In this document: in pieces, positions 16,872 to 24,386 of the stretch | How the letters are laid out: every line of letters starts with the position of its first letter | Numbering within the stretch: position 1 is the first letter of the stretch | NCBI GenBank assembly: GCA_022839045.1 | Contig: JALHDI010000001.1 | Span: forward strand, 1 to 64,000 | Direction of reading: 5' to 3' | Length of the DNA stretch: 64,000 nt | Source: Sporomusaceae bacterium | GTDB taxonomy: Bacteria; Bacillota_C; Negativicutes; Sporomusales_B; UBA7701 | Program-made: the position numbers and the translations under genes | The notes under the pieces: model-generated | Database searches by the model: none | What the model was told of the DNA's origin: nothing | The model's input: only the letters and a program-made list of their open reading frames with translations

Positions 16872-18329
16872 CTATTGCCGCTGCATCTGCTGCAGGACCT
16901 GCCGGACCACCCCGGCGATGTCGTCGGCCGAGAAGGCGCAGCCGGACGTATCGTCCGCGGCCCTGCCGATTTCGACCCGCCTGGTGCCGCAGGCCAGCCG
17001 CTTGACGTTGACCAGGTGCTGGGGGCCGAGGTTTTCGGAGATGCTGCTGCCGCCCCATGTGCCGCAACCCAGGGTGAGCGACGGCGTCAGGCCGGTGGAG
17101 TAGCCTATGGCCCCTAAAGCGGATGGGGTGTTGACGACGATCCGGAATACCGGCTTGCGGATGAATTCGCGGATGACCCGTTCGTCGGCCGAATGGATGG
17201 CAAAGGTGTGGCCGATGCCGCCGAGTTTGAGGAGTCCAATGCTGAGCAGGCAGGCTTCGTGCCAGTCTTGGACGGTGTAAAAGCCCAGCACCGAGGTAAG
17301 TTTCTCGTATGACAAGGGATAGCCGGAACCGTAACCGTCCAGAGGCGCGACGAGCAGTTTGACGTCCGCGGGCACGCTGATCCCCGCCTTATCGGCGATG
17401 TATTTGGCGGTCTTGCCGATGACGGCGGCGTTCATGCCGCCCCGCGGCGTCATGACCGTGTCACTTACTTTCCGCACTTCGTCTTTGCCGAGGAAATAGC
17501 AACCCTGTCTTTTCAGTTCGGCGATGACAGCCCCTTCGACCGGCCCGTCGGCGATAATGGCCTGCTCCGAAGCGCAGATCATGCCGTTGTCGAAGGTTTT
17601 GCTTGTCACGATATCTTTTACCGCCTGCCTGATATCGGCGCTGCGCTCGATGAAAACCGGGACGTTGCCGGGCCCCACGCCGAAGGCTGGCTTGCCGGCG
17701 CTGTAGGCGGCTCTTACCATGGCCGAGCCGCCGGTGGCGACGATGACGGAAACGTCCTCGTGATGCATGAGTTCTTCCGTCGCCTTCATGGTCATCTGGG
17801 ACAGGCAGCCGATCAGGCCCTCGGGAGCGCCTGCCTTGACGGCGGCGTCGTGGAGAAGCTGGGCGGCGGCTCCCGAGCACTTGGCGGCGTTGGGATGGGG
17901 CGAAAATATGATGGCGTTGCCGGCTTTGACGGCAATCAGGGCGTTGTGAATGACGGTCGAGGTGGGATTGGTGGTGGGCGTCAGGGCCAGGATTACCCCC
18001 ACCGGCACGGCGGCCTCGACAACTTTCCGTTCTTTGTCCTCGCGGATAATGCCGGTGGTCTTCATATTCTTGATGTAGTCGTAGACGTCGCCGGCGGCGA
18101 ACTTGTTTTTCACGACTTTGTGCTCGTATACGCCGTAGTTGGTCTCGTCGACGGCCATGCGGGCCAGCCGCTCGGCGTTTTGCTCGGCATCGGCGGCCAT
18201 GGTGGCGACGATTTTGCCGATAGCCTGTTCGCTGTATTCTCCGAAAGCCTCCTGGGCCTTCTTGGCCTTGCGCACCAGGTCTCTGGCTTCCTGAACGGAA
18301 CTCAGATCAAAGTCCAGTGCCACGATCAA
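16872..18329 (-). CDS. CoA-acylating aldehyde dehydrogenase of the microcompartment
   Basis: Oxidises acetaldehyde (or propionaldehyde) with NAD+ and CoA to the acyl-CoA inside the shell. The 485 residues match the PduP/EutE-type family: ALTPTTNPTSTVIHNALIAV near 115, VATGGSAMVRAAYSAGKPA near 205, the catalytic cysteine in NGMICASEQAII near residue 255, and GCGTWGGSSISENLGPQHL near 430. The C-terminus carries an extension, with a linker followed by the amphipathic helix SADDIAGVVRQVLQQMQ, likely an encapsulation peptide. It sits between a shell gene and pduL, giving the aldehyde to acyl-CoA to acyl phosphate order. Confidence 0.92.
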   Translation of the reverse strand: MIVALDFDLSSVQEARDLVRKAKKAQEAFGEYSEQAIGKIVATMAADAEQNAERLARMAVDETNYGVYEHKVVKNKFAAGDVYDYIKNMKTTGIIREDKERKVVEAAVPVGVILALTPTTNPTSTVIHNALIAVKAGNAIIFSPHPNAAKCSGAAAQLLHDAAVKAGAPEGLIGCLSQMTMKATEELMHHEDVSVIVATGGSAMVRAAYSAGKPAFGVGPGNVPVFIERSADIRQAVKDIVTSKTFDNGMICASEQAIIADGPVEGAVIAELKRQGCYFLGKDEVRKVSDTVMTPRGGMNAAVIGKTAKYIADKAGISVPADVKLLVAPLDGYGSGYPLSYEKLTSVLGFYTVQDWHEACLLSIGLLKLGGIGHTFAIHSADERVIREFIRKPVFRIVVNTPSALGAIGYSTGLTPSLTLGCGTWGGSSISENLGPQHLVNVKRLACGTRRVEIGRAADDTSGCAFSADDIAGVVRQVLQQMQRQ

Positions 18330-18353
18330 TCATCCTTTCTCGCATCAGCGGTA

Positions 18354-18851
18354 TCAGCGGCCGGCCTTGGCGATGGCTTCGAGAAGTTGGGCTTTGGTGG
18401 CCAGGGTAATATTGCGGCCTTTGATGGGCAAATCGGGAATCGAGCGGGCCAGCCGGCGCAATTCGCCCACCGACAGCGCCGCCAGGTCTTCCGGGGAAAA
18501 CACGGGCGGGACCGGGGCGCTCGCGGCCAGCGGATCGCATTTGCAGGCTACGGCCGGAAGGGGGGGGCCGGCCGCGGGCGGACGGGGGAGGATGGCCTCC
18601 ACCTCGCCGTCCGGCCGGGGTATGACATGAACGGCGAACAGTTCTCCCACCATTTTTGCGGCGGCCGCGCCGGCGTCGGTCGCCGCCTTGACGGCGCCGA
18701 CTTCGCCCCGCACCATCACCGCCACCAGGCCGCCTTCCGCGTGCACCTTGCCGATGAGGGCGACATTGGCGGCTTTGATCATGGCGTCAGCCGCCTCGAT
18801 CGCTCCTACCAGTCCTCTAGTTTCGATCATGCCTAGAGCTTGCATCGCCAT
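18354..18851 (-). CDS. BMC-H shell protein with C-terminal Rho-N/SAP-like extension
   Basis: Residues 1-90 are a standard hexameric BMC domain ([35 protein letters not shown]). A proline/alanine linker with CKC follows. The last 45 residues ([37 protein letters not shown]) look like the small helical Rho-N or SAP-type domains that bind nucleic acid or mediate contacts. Shell proteins with such tails (compare EutK, PduK) are minor components, probably facing the lumen. The start is the ATG at 18851, five bases after the stop of the preceding shell gene; upstream in-frame sequence overlaps that gene and is not coding. CKC might bind metal. Total 165 residues. Confidence 0.85.
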   Translation of the reverse strand: MAMQALGMIETRGLVGAIEAADAMIKAANVALIGKVHAEGGLVAVMVRGEVGAVKAATDAGAAAAKMVGELFAVHVIPRPDGEVEAILPRPPAAGPPLPAVACKCDPLAASAPVPPVFSPEDLAALSVGELRRLARSIPDLPIKGRNITLATKAQLLEAIAKAGR

Positions 18852-18856
18852 GGGCC

Positions 18857-19150
18857 CTACTGTTCCGCTTTTTGGCCGTCGTCGGGCAGAATCATTTCCA
18901 CGTCGCCGTGGGGCCGGGGAATAACGTGGACGGAGATCAGCTCGCCCACCCGCTGGACGGCCGCGGCGCCGGCGTCGGTGGCCGCCTTGACGGCGCCGAC
19001 GTCGCCCCGCACCATCACGGTCACCAGACCGCCTCCGACCAGCACTTTGCCGATGAGGTGAACGTTGGCGGCCTTGACCATCGCATCGGCCGCTTCGATC
19101 GCTCCCACCAGTCCTTTCGTTTCCACCATTCCTAAGGCTTCCTTTTCCAT
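18857..19150 (-). CDS. BMC-H hexameric shell protein (PduA-like)
   Basis: A 97-residue single-domain shell protein forming hexamer tiles. It contains [40 protein letters not shown] and [16 protein letters not shown]. The pore region is built on the GGG-type loop in residues 38-42. It is nearly identical to the next shell gene (19177-19470), differing mainly at both termini and around residue 62, which indicates a tandem duplication followed by slight divergence. Confidence 0.93.
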   Translation of the reverse strand: MEKEALGMVETKGLVGAIEAADAMVKAANVHLIGKVLVGGGLVTVMVRGDVGAVKAATDAGAAAVQRVGELISVHVIPRPHGDVEMILPDDGQKAEQ

Positions 19151-19176
19151 GCTGCAACCTCCTCGCGCTTCAGTTA

Positions 19177-19470
19177 CTATTTAGCTGCTTTTTTGTAGTC
19201 TTCGGGCAGAATCAGCTCCACTTCGCCGTGAGGCCGGGGAATGACGTGTACGGAAATCAGCTCTCCCACCCGCTTGGCGGCTTCTCCGCCGGCGTCGGTG
19301 GCCGCTTTGACGGCGCCGACATCGCCTCTGACCATCACGGTCACCAGGCCGCCGCCCACCAGCACTTTGCCGATGAGGCGCACGTTGGCGGCCTTGACCA
19401 TGGCGTCGGCCGCTTCGATCGCTCCTACCAAACCCTTGGTTTCCACCATTCCTAACGCGATATTCGTCAT
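19177..19470 (-). CDS. BMC-H hexameric shell protein (PduA-like), duplicate copy
   Basis: A 97-residue BMC-domain protein almost identical in its first 60 residues to the neighbouring shell protein, with the same predicted pore. The two differ in the N-terminal residues (TNI versus EKE) and the tail (EDYKKAAK versus DDGQKAEQ). Two near-identical tiles probably make mixed hexamers or facets. A good AGGAGG precedes the ATG. It follows the EutQ-like gene after 46 bases. Confidence 0.93.
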   Translation of the reverse strand: MTNIALGMVETKGLVGAIEAADAMVKAANVRLIGKVLVGGGLVTVMVRGDVGAVKAATDAGGEAAKRVGELISVHVIPRPHGEVELILPEDYKKAAK

Positions 19471-19516
19471 TTAATACAACCTCCTTATGCCTCGTACTGT
19501 CGTAAGCCGTCCGCGG

Positions 19517-20170
19517 TTAGCGGGAGCCGTCCGTCTGGCAGCGCCACCAATTGGCCGGAGATACGGCAAAAAAGATTTTCGCCTTGCCGGTCGCAGCAAG
19601 ACCGATTTCGCTCCCGGCCGGGACAAAGACGGCATCCCCCGCCCGACCGACGTATTCGCGGCCGTCGATTGTGTAGGCCACCACGAGGTAATGAACCTCG
19701 CTTCCTTTCACTTGCCGGGGCGGCGCGACTCCTTCCAGGGCGATCCAGCCGGCTATCAAGTTGGGGCTGTCCTTGCCGTCGAAGACCTGCACGGTCCCGT
19801 TCTTAGCGGAGCCCCCGTCCCAACTCAGCCGGTCGCCGTGCACGATTTTGAAGCCGCACGGGTCGGTCTCGCACGCGGCCGGCAGCCGCGCCCTGGTCCG
19901 GCCGAGGACGGCGACGACTTCTTCGACAACCCTGGCCACGAATGCGTGGTCGATTCCTCGGGGCGCCCCGGCGTCCGGCTGCGGGGCCGAGAGGCACGGG
20001 CCGCCTCCGGCCGGCGACGATTCTGTCTTGCCTTCGACCAGTTCGACGCCGTAGTCTTTGCAGGCGTCCCGGGCTGCCGGGGTAATGATGGTATTGGCTT
20101 GTATGTAAACGATTTTCTCCTGTTGACCGGCCCATTTTTTCACATCGGCCGCGGTAATCAGATTGCGCAT
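19517..20170 (-). CDS. eutQ: EutQ-like cupin protein
   Basis: A 217-residue protein with an N-terminal segment found in EutQ-like microcompartment proteins (RNLITAADVKKWAGQQEKIV; NTIITPAARDACKDYGVELVEG) and a C-terminal cupin barrel from about residue 105 (FKIVHGDRLSWDGGSAKNGT, VHYLVVAYTIDGREYVG, GDAVFVPAGSEIGL). EutQ of Salmonella has been reported to have acetate kinase activity, which would complete acetyl phosphate to acetate plus ATP here, where no AckA is encoded. A role in compartment assembly is the other view. The linker (about residues 50-75) is proline- and glycine-rich. Confidence 0.85.
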   Translation of the reverse strand: MRNLITAADVKKWAGQQEKIVYIQANTIITPAARDACKDYGVELVEGKTESSPAGGGPCLSAPQPDAGAPRGIDHAFVARVVEEVVAVLGRTRARLPAACETDPCGFKIVHGDRLSWDGGSAKNGTVQVFDGKDSPNLIAGWIALEGVAPPRQVKGSEVHYLVVAYTIDGREYVGRAGDAVFVPAGSEIGLAATGKAKIFFAVSPANWWRCQTDGSR

Positions 20171-20210
20171 AACCCTTCACCTCCTTTGGCGCGGCCAAAG
20201 CGCCGACAGG

Positions 20211-20759
20211 TCAGTACACGCATTGTTTCAGACTGGGATGGGGGGCGGGAATGACGATTTTCTCCACCAGCATGCCTTTGTCGCCGGCGGTAGCCGCACC
20301 GGCCGCCACCGCCGCTTCTACCGAGGCGACGTCGCCGGTGAGGGTGGCGAAGGATTTGCCGCCGATGCCGGTGCCGGCCCGGATTTCGAGAAGCTCGACG
20401 TCGCCGGCCTTGGCGGCCGTGTCGGCGGCGACGATAAGGGCGGCGATGGAGAAGGTCTCGATCACGCCCAGCGCCCGGATGTCGGCCGCCGGCGACGCGG
20501 CCGACATCGCCGCGATGACGGCCGGATGGACGTTGGGGAGAACGAAGTCGTCGATGACGGCGTCGGCGCCGACGGCGCGGCCGCTGTCGACCGAGCTTTG
20601 CACCGCCGCCACTTCGCCGCACACCATGACTACGTATTTGCCGCAACAGGTGGGCTTGGCGTCCAGCAGTTCCACCTGCGCCGCCTTGACCATGGCGTCG
20701 GCCGCTTCCAGCCCCTTGGCGATGCTGATAAATTCGACGAGGCCCACGGCGCGAATCAT
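20211..20759 (-). CDS. pduT: BMC-T trimeric shell protein (PduT-like)
   Basis: The 182 residues contain two BMC domains (residues 1-85: AVGLVEFISIAKGLEAADAM; residues 95-180: ALGVIETFSIAALIVAADTA), the pseudohexameric trimer layout. The loop DAKPTCCGKYVVMVCGE around residue 35 supplies cysteines at the position where PduT holds a [4Fe-4S] cluster at the pore, so an electron-conducting tile is likely. The gene overlaps pduS by four bases, as expected if the flavoprotein and this tile together pass electrons across the shell. Confidence 0.9.
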   Translation of the reverse strand: MIRAVGLVEFISIAKGLEAADAMVKAAQVELLDAKPTCCGKYVVMVCGEVAAVQSSVDSGRAVGADAVIDDFVLPNVHPAVIAAMSAASPAADIRALGVIETFSIAALIVAADTAAKAGDVELLEIRAGTGIGGKSFATLTGDVASVEAAVAAGAATAGDKGMLVEKIVIPAPHPSLKQCVY

Positions 20760-22093
20760 GGCCTGCCACTTCCTTCCCCGGCTGTTATTACGATGCTGTC
20801 GCCGACGGCGGCGATTATCCCGTCGATACTGGCGTGGATATTAGCGCCGAGGGCGTCGTCGGGTATCCGCGCCACCAGGTCGCCCTGCCGCACTTTCTGG
20901 CCGGGCCGTACCACCGGTTGGCCGGGAGCGCCGACGTGCTGCTTGAGCAGTAGTTCCACCCTGTCCGCTTTCAGCGGCCGGTCGTCCAAAGGCGCTTTGC
21001 GGTCGTAGCCGCCGATGCCGAGCCTGGCGATCAGGCGTTTGACGGGGATCCTGCGGTAGGCCTGCAGACGGCCGCAACGCTGGTCCGGCGGCGGGGGATC
21101 GGGTTTTATTCCCTGCCTGGCCAGAGCCTGCTTGAGGGTGGCGTTGATGGTCCGCGGCGACAGGTGCATGGGGCAGGCGTACTGCTCGCATACCCCGCAT
21201 TCGGAACAGGCCATGGCCATTTTCAGCATGGCTTCCTGGCCGCGGATGTGCCTGACGCCGCGCATAACTTTGTGCGGCTCCAGTTGGTGGCCCAGGAGGT
21301 AGCGGGGGCACAGGTCGGTGCAGTAGCGGCACTGGACGCAGGCCGCCTGGGCCCGTTTGAGCATTGTTTCCAGGGGCATCGTCCGCTTGGCGACGAGCTG
21401 ATGGTGTTCGGGCAGGACGACAAGCCCCTTGGTGGTTTTGGTGATGGGCTGGCGCAGGTCGGCCACGATCTTGCCCATCATCGGCCCGCCCTCGATGATC
21501 TTCATGCCTGCGGCGCACGGGAGGCCGGCAAGGGCCAGGGCATCGGCGACCGCCGTGCCCACCGGCAGCCGCAGGGTAGCCGGCCGGGCGATTTCGCCGG
21601 CAACGGTGACGTAGGTGTGGGTCACAGGCACGCCCTCAAGCGCGGCGGCGACGTTGACCAGAGTTTCGACATTGGTTACGACGCAGCCGACGTTCAGCGG
21701 AATGCCGCCTTGGGGAACGAGCCGTCCGGTCGCTTCGTGCACAAGCACATGTTCGTCCCCGGCCGGATAAAAGTCGTCCAACAGGCGAAGCCGCACGGCC
21801 GGGCCACTTAGGGCCGTTTCCAGAGCAGCGACCGCCCCGTGGTGCTTGCCTTTCAGGGCGATGATTCCTTCGGCCGCGCCGGTGGCGGTCATGACCGCGG
21901 CCAGCCCAAGCACCACCTTGTCCGCCGCCGTTTCCATGAGCTGCTGGTCGACCCTGAGCAGCGGCTCGCATTCGGCACCGTTGACGATGACGGTGGCGGC
22001 GCCGGCCGCCGCTTTCGCATGGGTGGGGAAGCCGGCGCCGCCGGCGCCGACGACGCCGGCTTCCCTGATTTTGGCGATGAGTTCGTCGCGCAT
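20756..22093 (-). CDS. pduS: PduS/RnfC-like electron transfer flavoprotein
   Basis: A 445-residue cobalamin-reductase-type protein of microcompartments. Residues 1-200 resemble the RnfC/Nqo1 NADH-FMN domain (GVVGAGGAGFPTHAKAA near 12-28, VIVNGAECEPLLRVDQQLM, GALKGK-type loop). Two [4Fe-4S] motifs follow: CVQCRYCTDLCPRYL and CSECGVCEQYACPM. A barrel-sandwich hybrid domain closes the protein. No B12-dependent enzyme is encoded here, so its task is probably to re-oxidise NADH made by the aldehyde dehydrogenase and hand electrons to the PduT cluster, replacing the alcohol dehydrogenase that this operon lacks. Confidence 0.92.
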   Translation of the reverse strand: MRDELIAKIREAGVVGAGGAGFPTHAKAAAGAATVIVNGAECEPLLRVDQQLMETAADKVVLGLAAVMTATGAAEGIIALKGKHHGAVAALETALSGPAVRLRLLDDFYPAGDEHVLVHEATGRLVPQGGIPLNVGCVVTNVETLVNVAAALEGVPVTHTYVTVAGEIARPATLRLPVGTAVADALALAGLPCAAGMKIIEGGPMMGKIVADLRQPITKTTKGLVVLPEHHQLVAKRTMPLETMLKRAQAACVQCRYCTDLCPRYLLGHQLEPHKVMRGVRHIRGQEAMLKMAMACSECGVCEQYACPMHLSPRTINATLKQALARQGIKPDPPPPDQRCGRLQAYRRIPVKRLIARLGIGGYDRKAPLDDRPLKADRVELLLKQHVGAPGQPVVRPGQKVRQGDLVARIPDDALGANIHASIDGIIAAVGDSIVITAGEGSGRP

Positions 22094-22366
22094 TTACGGC
22101 ACCGTTCTCTTTTCCTCGTCGATGATGCCGACGATGATGGCGTCGATGGGGGAAGCGTCCAGACCGCCCATCTGGCGGGCCGAGCTGCCCTCGGTGACGA
22201 TTACTTTTTCGCCGATGCCCGCCCCGATGAGGTCGGCGGCCACGATAACCGGGCCTTCATCGCCCTTGGCCCGGTCGCAAAGCTGCACGATCATCAGCTT
22301 CACGCCGATCAGCGCTTCGTCCTTGCGGGTCGCCCATATGTTGTCGATAACCTTGCCTATCCGCAT
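22094..22366 (-). CDS. eutN: EutN/CcmL pentameric shell vertex protein (BMC-P)
   Basis: The 90-residue pentamer that caps shell vertices. It begins MRIGKVIDNIWATRKDEALI, a typical EutN start, and has AADLIGAGIGEKVIVTEGSS and the C-terminal PIDAIIVGIID. The gene adjoins pduS with no gap. It is the only pentamer gene in the cluster, so one vertex type is expected. Confidence 0.95.
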   Translation of the reverse strand: MRIGKVIDNIWATRKDEALIGVKLMIVQLCDRAKGDEGPVIVAADLIGAGIGEKVIVTEGSSARQMGGLDASPIDAIIVGIIDEEKRTVP

Positions 22367-22405
22367 CTTGCCCTCCCCTTTCCGCGAGAATCAGCCGGCG
22401 GCACG

Positions 22406-23341
22406 CTACGCACGGGCGCCGGCCATGCCTCGCCTGGCAAGCTCTTTCATGACGCTTTCGATGATGATCTTTTCCAGGTGCTGCTTATCGGCGGCAGCCT
22501 CTTCCCCCGCGGCCAACCCCAGCAGCCGGGCGGCGTTTTTGTACATGACCTTTTCCCGCACCTCGGGTTTGAAGGGAATTTTGTCGTAGTTCGCGAGCGC
22601 CTCCTTGAAGTCGACAAAGGGATGGGCGCTGGCGTACAGCACTTTGTCGCCGATGATGGTGTTGACGGCGTGGATGTAAGCTTCGGACATCGGGAAGAAT
22701 TCGTACTCGGACAGCTCCAGGTAGACATTTTCGTTGCGCTGGGCGACGATTACCATCTCGTTGACCCACGGATAGCCGCCATGGCTGACGATAATTTTGA
22801 GCTCGGGAAAGTCGCGGGCGACGAAGTCGATGTAGCGGGGGGCGACATGGTCGATGACGGCGTTGGGCACCAGCGTCGCCGGACCGGTGGTGATGACTAG
22901 CGGCACGTCCAGTTCGCAGCATTTGGCGTACAGCGGGTAATACTTGGCGTCGTTGACATAGATCTGGGCCAGGTATGGGTCGATCGAAGCGCCCTTGAAA
23001 CCCTGCTGTTCCACCGCCTGCTTGAGTTCGCGCACCGCCCGCATGCCCTTGTGGGGGTCGAGGCCGACATAGCCGATAAATTTTTCCGGGAATTTGGCCA
23101 CGAATTCGGCCACGCTGCCGTTGTTGGACTTGGATGCGTAGGTGGTCTCGCAGTCCCGGCCGGTGATGACCGCTTTAACGATGTTGTGCCGGTCGAGGTC
23201 GGCGACCACTTCGTCCAGAGTCTGCGGCTTCATCTTGGAAAAGTCGATGGAGGCGCACAGGCCTTTGAACGCCGTGTTGTTGGCGATGCCGGACAAAACT
23301 TCGGGGGTGTTGGGCCGGAAGCGGAAATCGATTATTTTCAT
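22406..23341 (-). CDS. Amidohydrolase-2 family protein lacking the usual metal ligands
   Basis: A 311-residue TIM-barrel protein of the ACMSD/amidohydrolase-2 type. The usual N-terminal metal motif D-x-H-x-H is replaced by IDFRFRPN: both histidine positions are arginine. The later elements HGGYPWVNEMVIVAQRNENVY (strand 6-7) and NAARLLG at the end are conserved, while the usual GSD-x-P aspartate is replaced in LYASAHPFVDF. It may therefore be a non-metal lyase or hydrolase or a structural subunit. The ATG at 23341 follows AGGAGG; upstream sequence is not coding. It lies between the activase gene and eutN, inside the isethionate lyase operon. It has no obvious place in the isethionate pathway and carries no clear encapsulation peptide. 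Confidence 0.75.
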   Translation of the reverse strand: MKIIDFRFRPNTPEVLSGIANNTAFKGLCASIDFSKMKPQTLDEVVADLDRHNIVKAVITGRDCETTYASKSNNGSVAEFVAKFPEKFIGYVGLDPHKGMRAVRELKQAVEQQGFKGASIDPYLAQIYVNDAKYYPLYAKCCELDVPLVITTGPATLVPNAVIDHVAPRYIDFVARDFPELKIIVSHGGYPWVNEMVIVAQRNENVYLELSEYEFFPMSEAYIHAVNTIIGDKVLYASAHPFVDFKEALANYDKIPFKPEVREKVMYKNAARLLGLAAGEEAAADKQHLEKIIIESVMKELARRGMAGARA

Positions 23342-23375
23342 GCAGATCCTCCTTCGGGGTAAGGAAAACGGTCTG

Positions 23376-24305
23376 TCACTCGGCAAGCCGCGCTTTCGCC
23401 ACTTGCCTGAGCGCTTTCAGCTTGTCTTCGCCGAGCTTGACGTCGCCCAGGGGATAGTCCCGTTCCAGGTAATGGTATTTGGGCTGGCCCATCCGGTGGT
23501 AGCCCAGCAGTTCGTATTCGACTGCGGGCTTGCCGGCGAGGAAGGCGGCGATGGCCACGATGTCTTCCTCGGTATCGTTGAAGCCCGGAATCACCGGCGT
23601 CCGCACCAGCTTGGGCAGGGCGGGATACGCCTGGCAAAGCCTGGTGAGGTTCGCCAGTATCTGCTCGTTGGTGACGCCGGTGAACCTTTCGTGCTTATCG
23701 GCACTCATGCATTTGACGTCGAAAATGATGGCGTTGAGGTATTGGGCCGCCTCGGACATCGCTTCCCAGTCGGCCAGGCCGCAGGTTTCGATCGCGGTGT
23801 TGAGCCGGCGGCGTTTTGCTTCTTTGAGGATGCCGACGGTAAAGACGCTCTGGGACAGAGGCTCGCCGCCCGAGAGGGTGAGGCCGCCGCCCGAGCGGGC
23901 GTAAAATACCCCGTCCGCTTCCACCGTTTTGAGCACTTCGTCGATCGTCATCAATTTACCGAAGACGTGGAGGGCCTTGGCCGGGCAAACGTCCGCGCAA
24001 CGGAAACAGGCGGCGCAGCGCTGCCGGTCGAGGGCCATCTTGCCGTCCGCGCCGGCCGTGAAGCTCTGCTGCGGGCAGGCTTGCCGGCACAGGCCGCATT
24101 CGTCCGCGCCGATGCATTTGTTGGCGTTGTAGGCCAGCTCGGGAGCGCCTTTTTGCGATTCGGGATTGCTGCACCACCGGCAGGCGAGCGGGCAGCCCTT
24201 CAAGAAGACTATGGTGCGGATACCCGGGCCGTCGTGGACGGAATAGCGCTGGATGTTGAATACATAGCCTCCGTTTATTGGGCGAGAGCGAATTTCTTCA
24301 GTCAT
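23376..24305 (-). CDS. islB: Glycyl radical enzyme activase (IslB/IseH-like)
   Basis: Radical SAM enzyme that makes the glycyl radical on the lyase encoded just upstream, cytoplasmic and oxygen sensitive. The 309 residues contain the activase motif GCPLACRWCSNPE (Cys-x3-Cys-x2-Cys) near residues 38-50, then a ferredoxin-like insert with two further clusters (CGLCRQACP and CAACFRCADVCP), SGGEPLSQ for SAM binding near 145, and the C-terminal KLVRTPVIPGFND region. GRE activases outside the PFL class carry this two-cluster insert. The gene is 81 bases after islA. Confidence 0.93.
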   Translation of the reverse strand: MTEEIRSRPINGGYVFNIQRYSVHDGPGIRTIVFLKGCPLACRWCSNPESQKGAPELAYNANKCIGADECGLCRQACPQQSFTAGADGKMALDRQRCAACFRCADVCPAKALHVFGKLMTIDEVLKTVEADGVFYARSGGGLTLSGGEPLSQSVFTVGILKEAKRRRLNTAIETCGLADWEAMSEAAQYLNAIIFDVKCMSADKHERFTGVTNEQILANLTRLCQAYPALPKLVRTPVIPGFNDTEEDIVAIAAFLAGKPAVEYELLGYHRMGQPKYHYLERDYPLGDVKLGEDKLKALRQVAKARLAE

Positions 24306-24386
24306 TGCATCCTCCTAAAAAGGCGGCCGTAAGTCCTGCCCCGGCAATCAGCGACCGCAGGCAGGACTTACAAGCCATGGCAGGCG

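Noticed and set aside
17760..18836. Long antisense frames opposite the aldehyde dehydrogenase and shell genes
   Set aside because: They are glycine-, arginine- and alanine-rich shadows caused by the high GC content; the opposite strand holds clear families.
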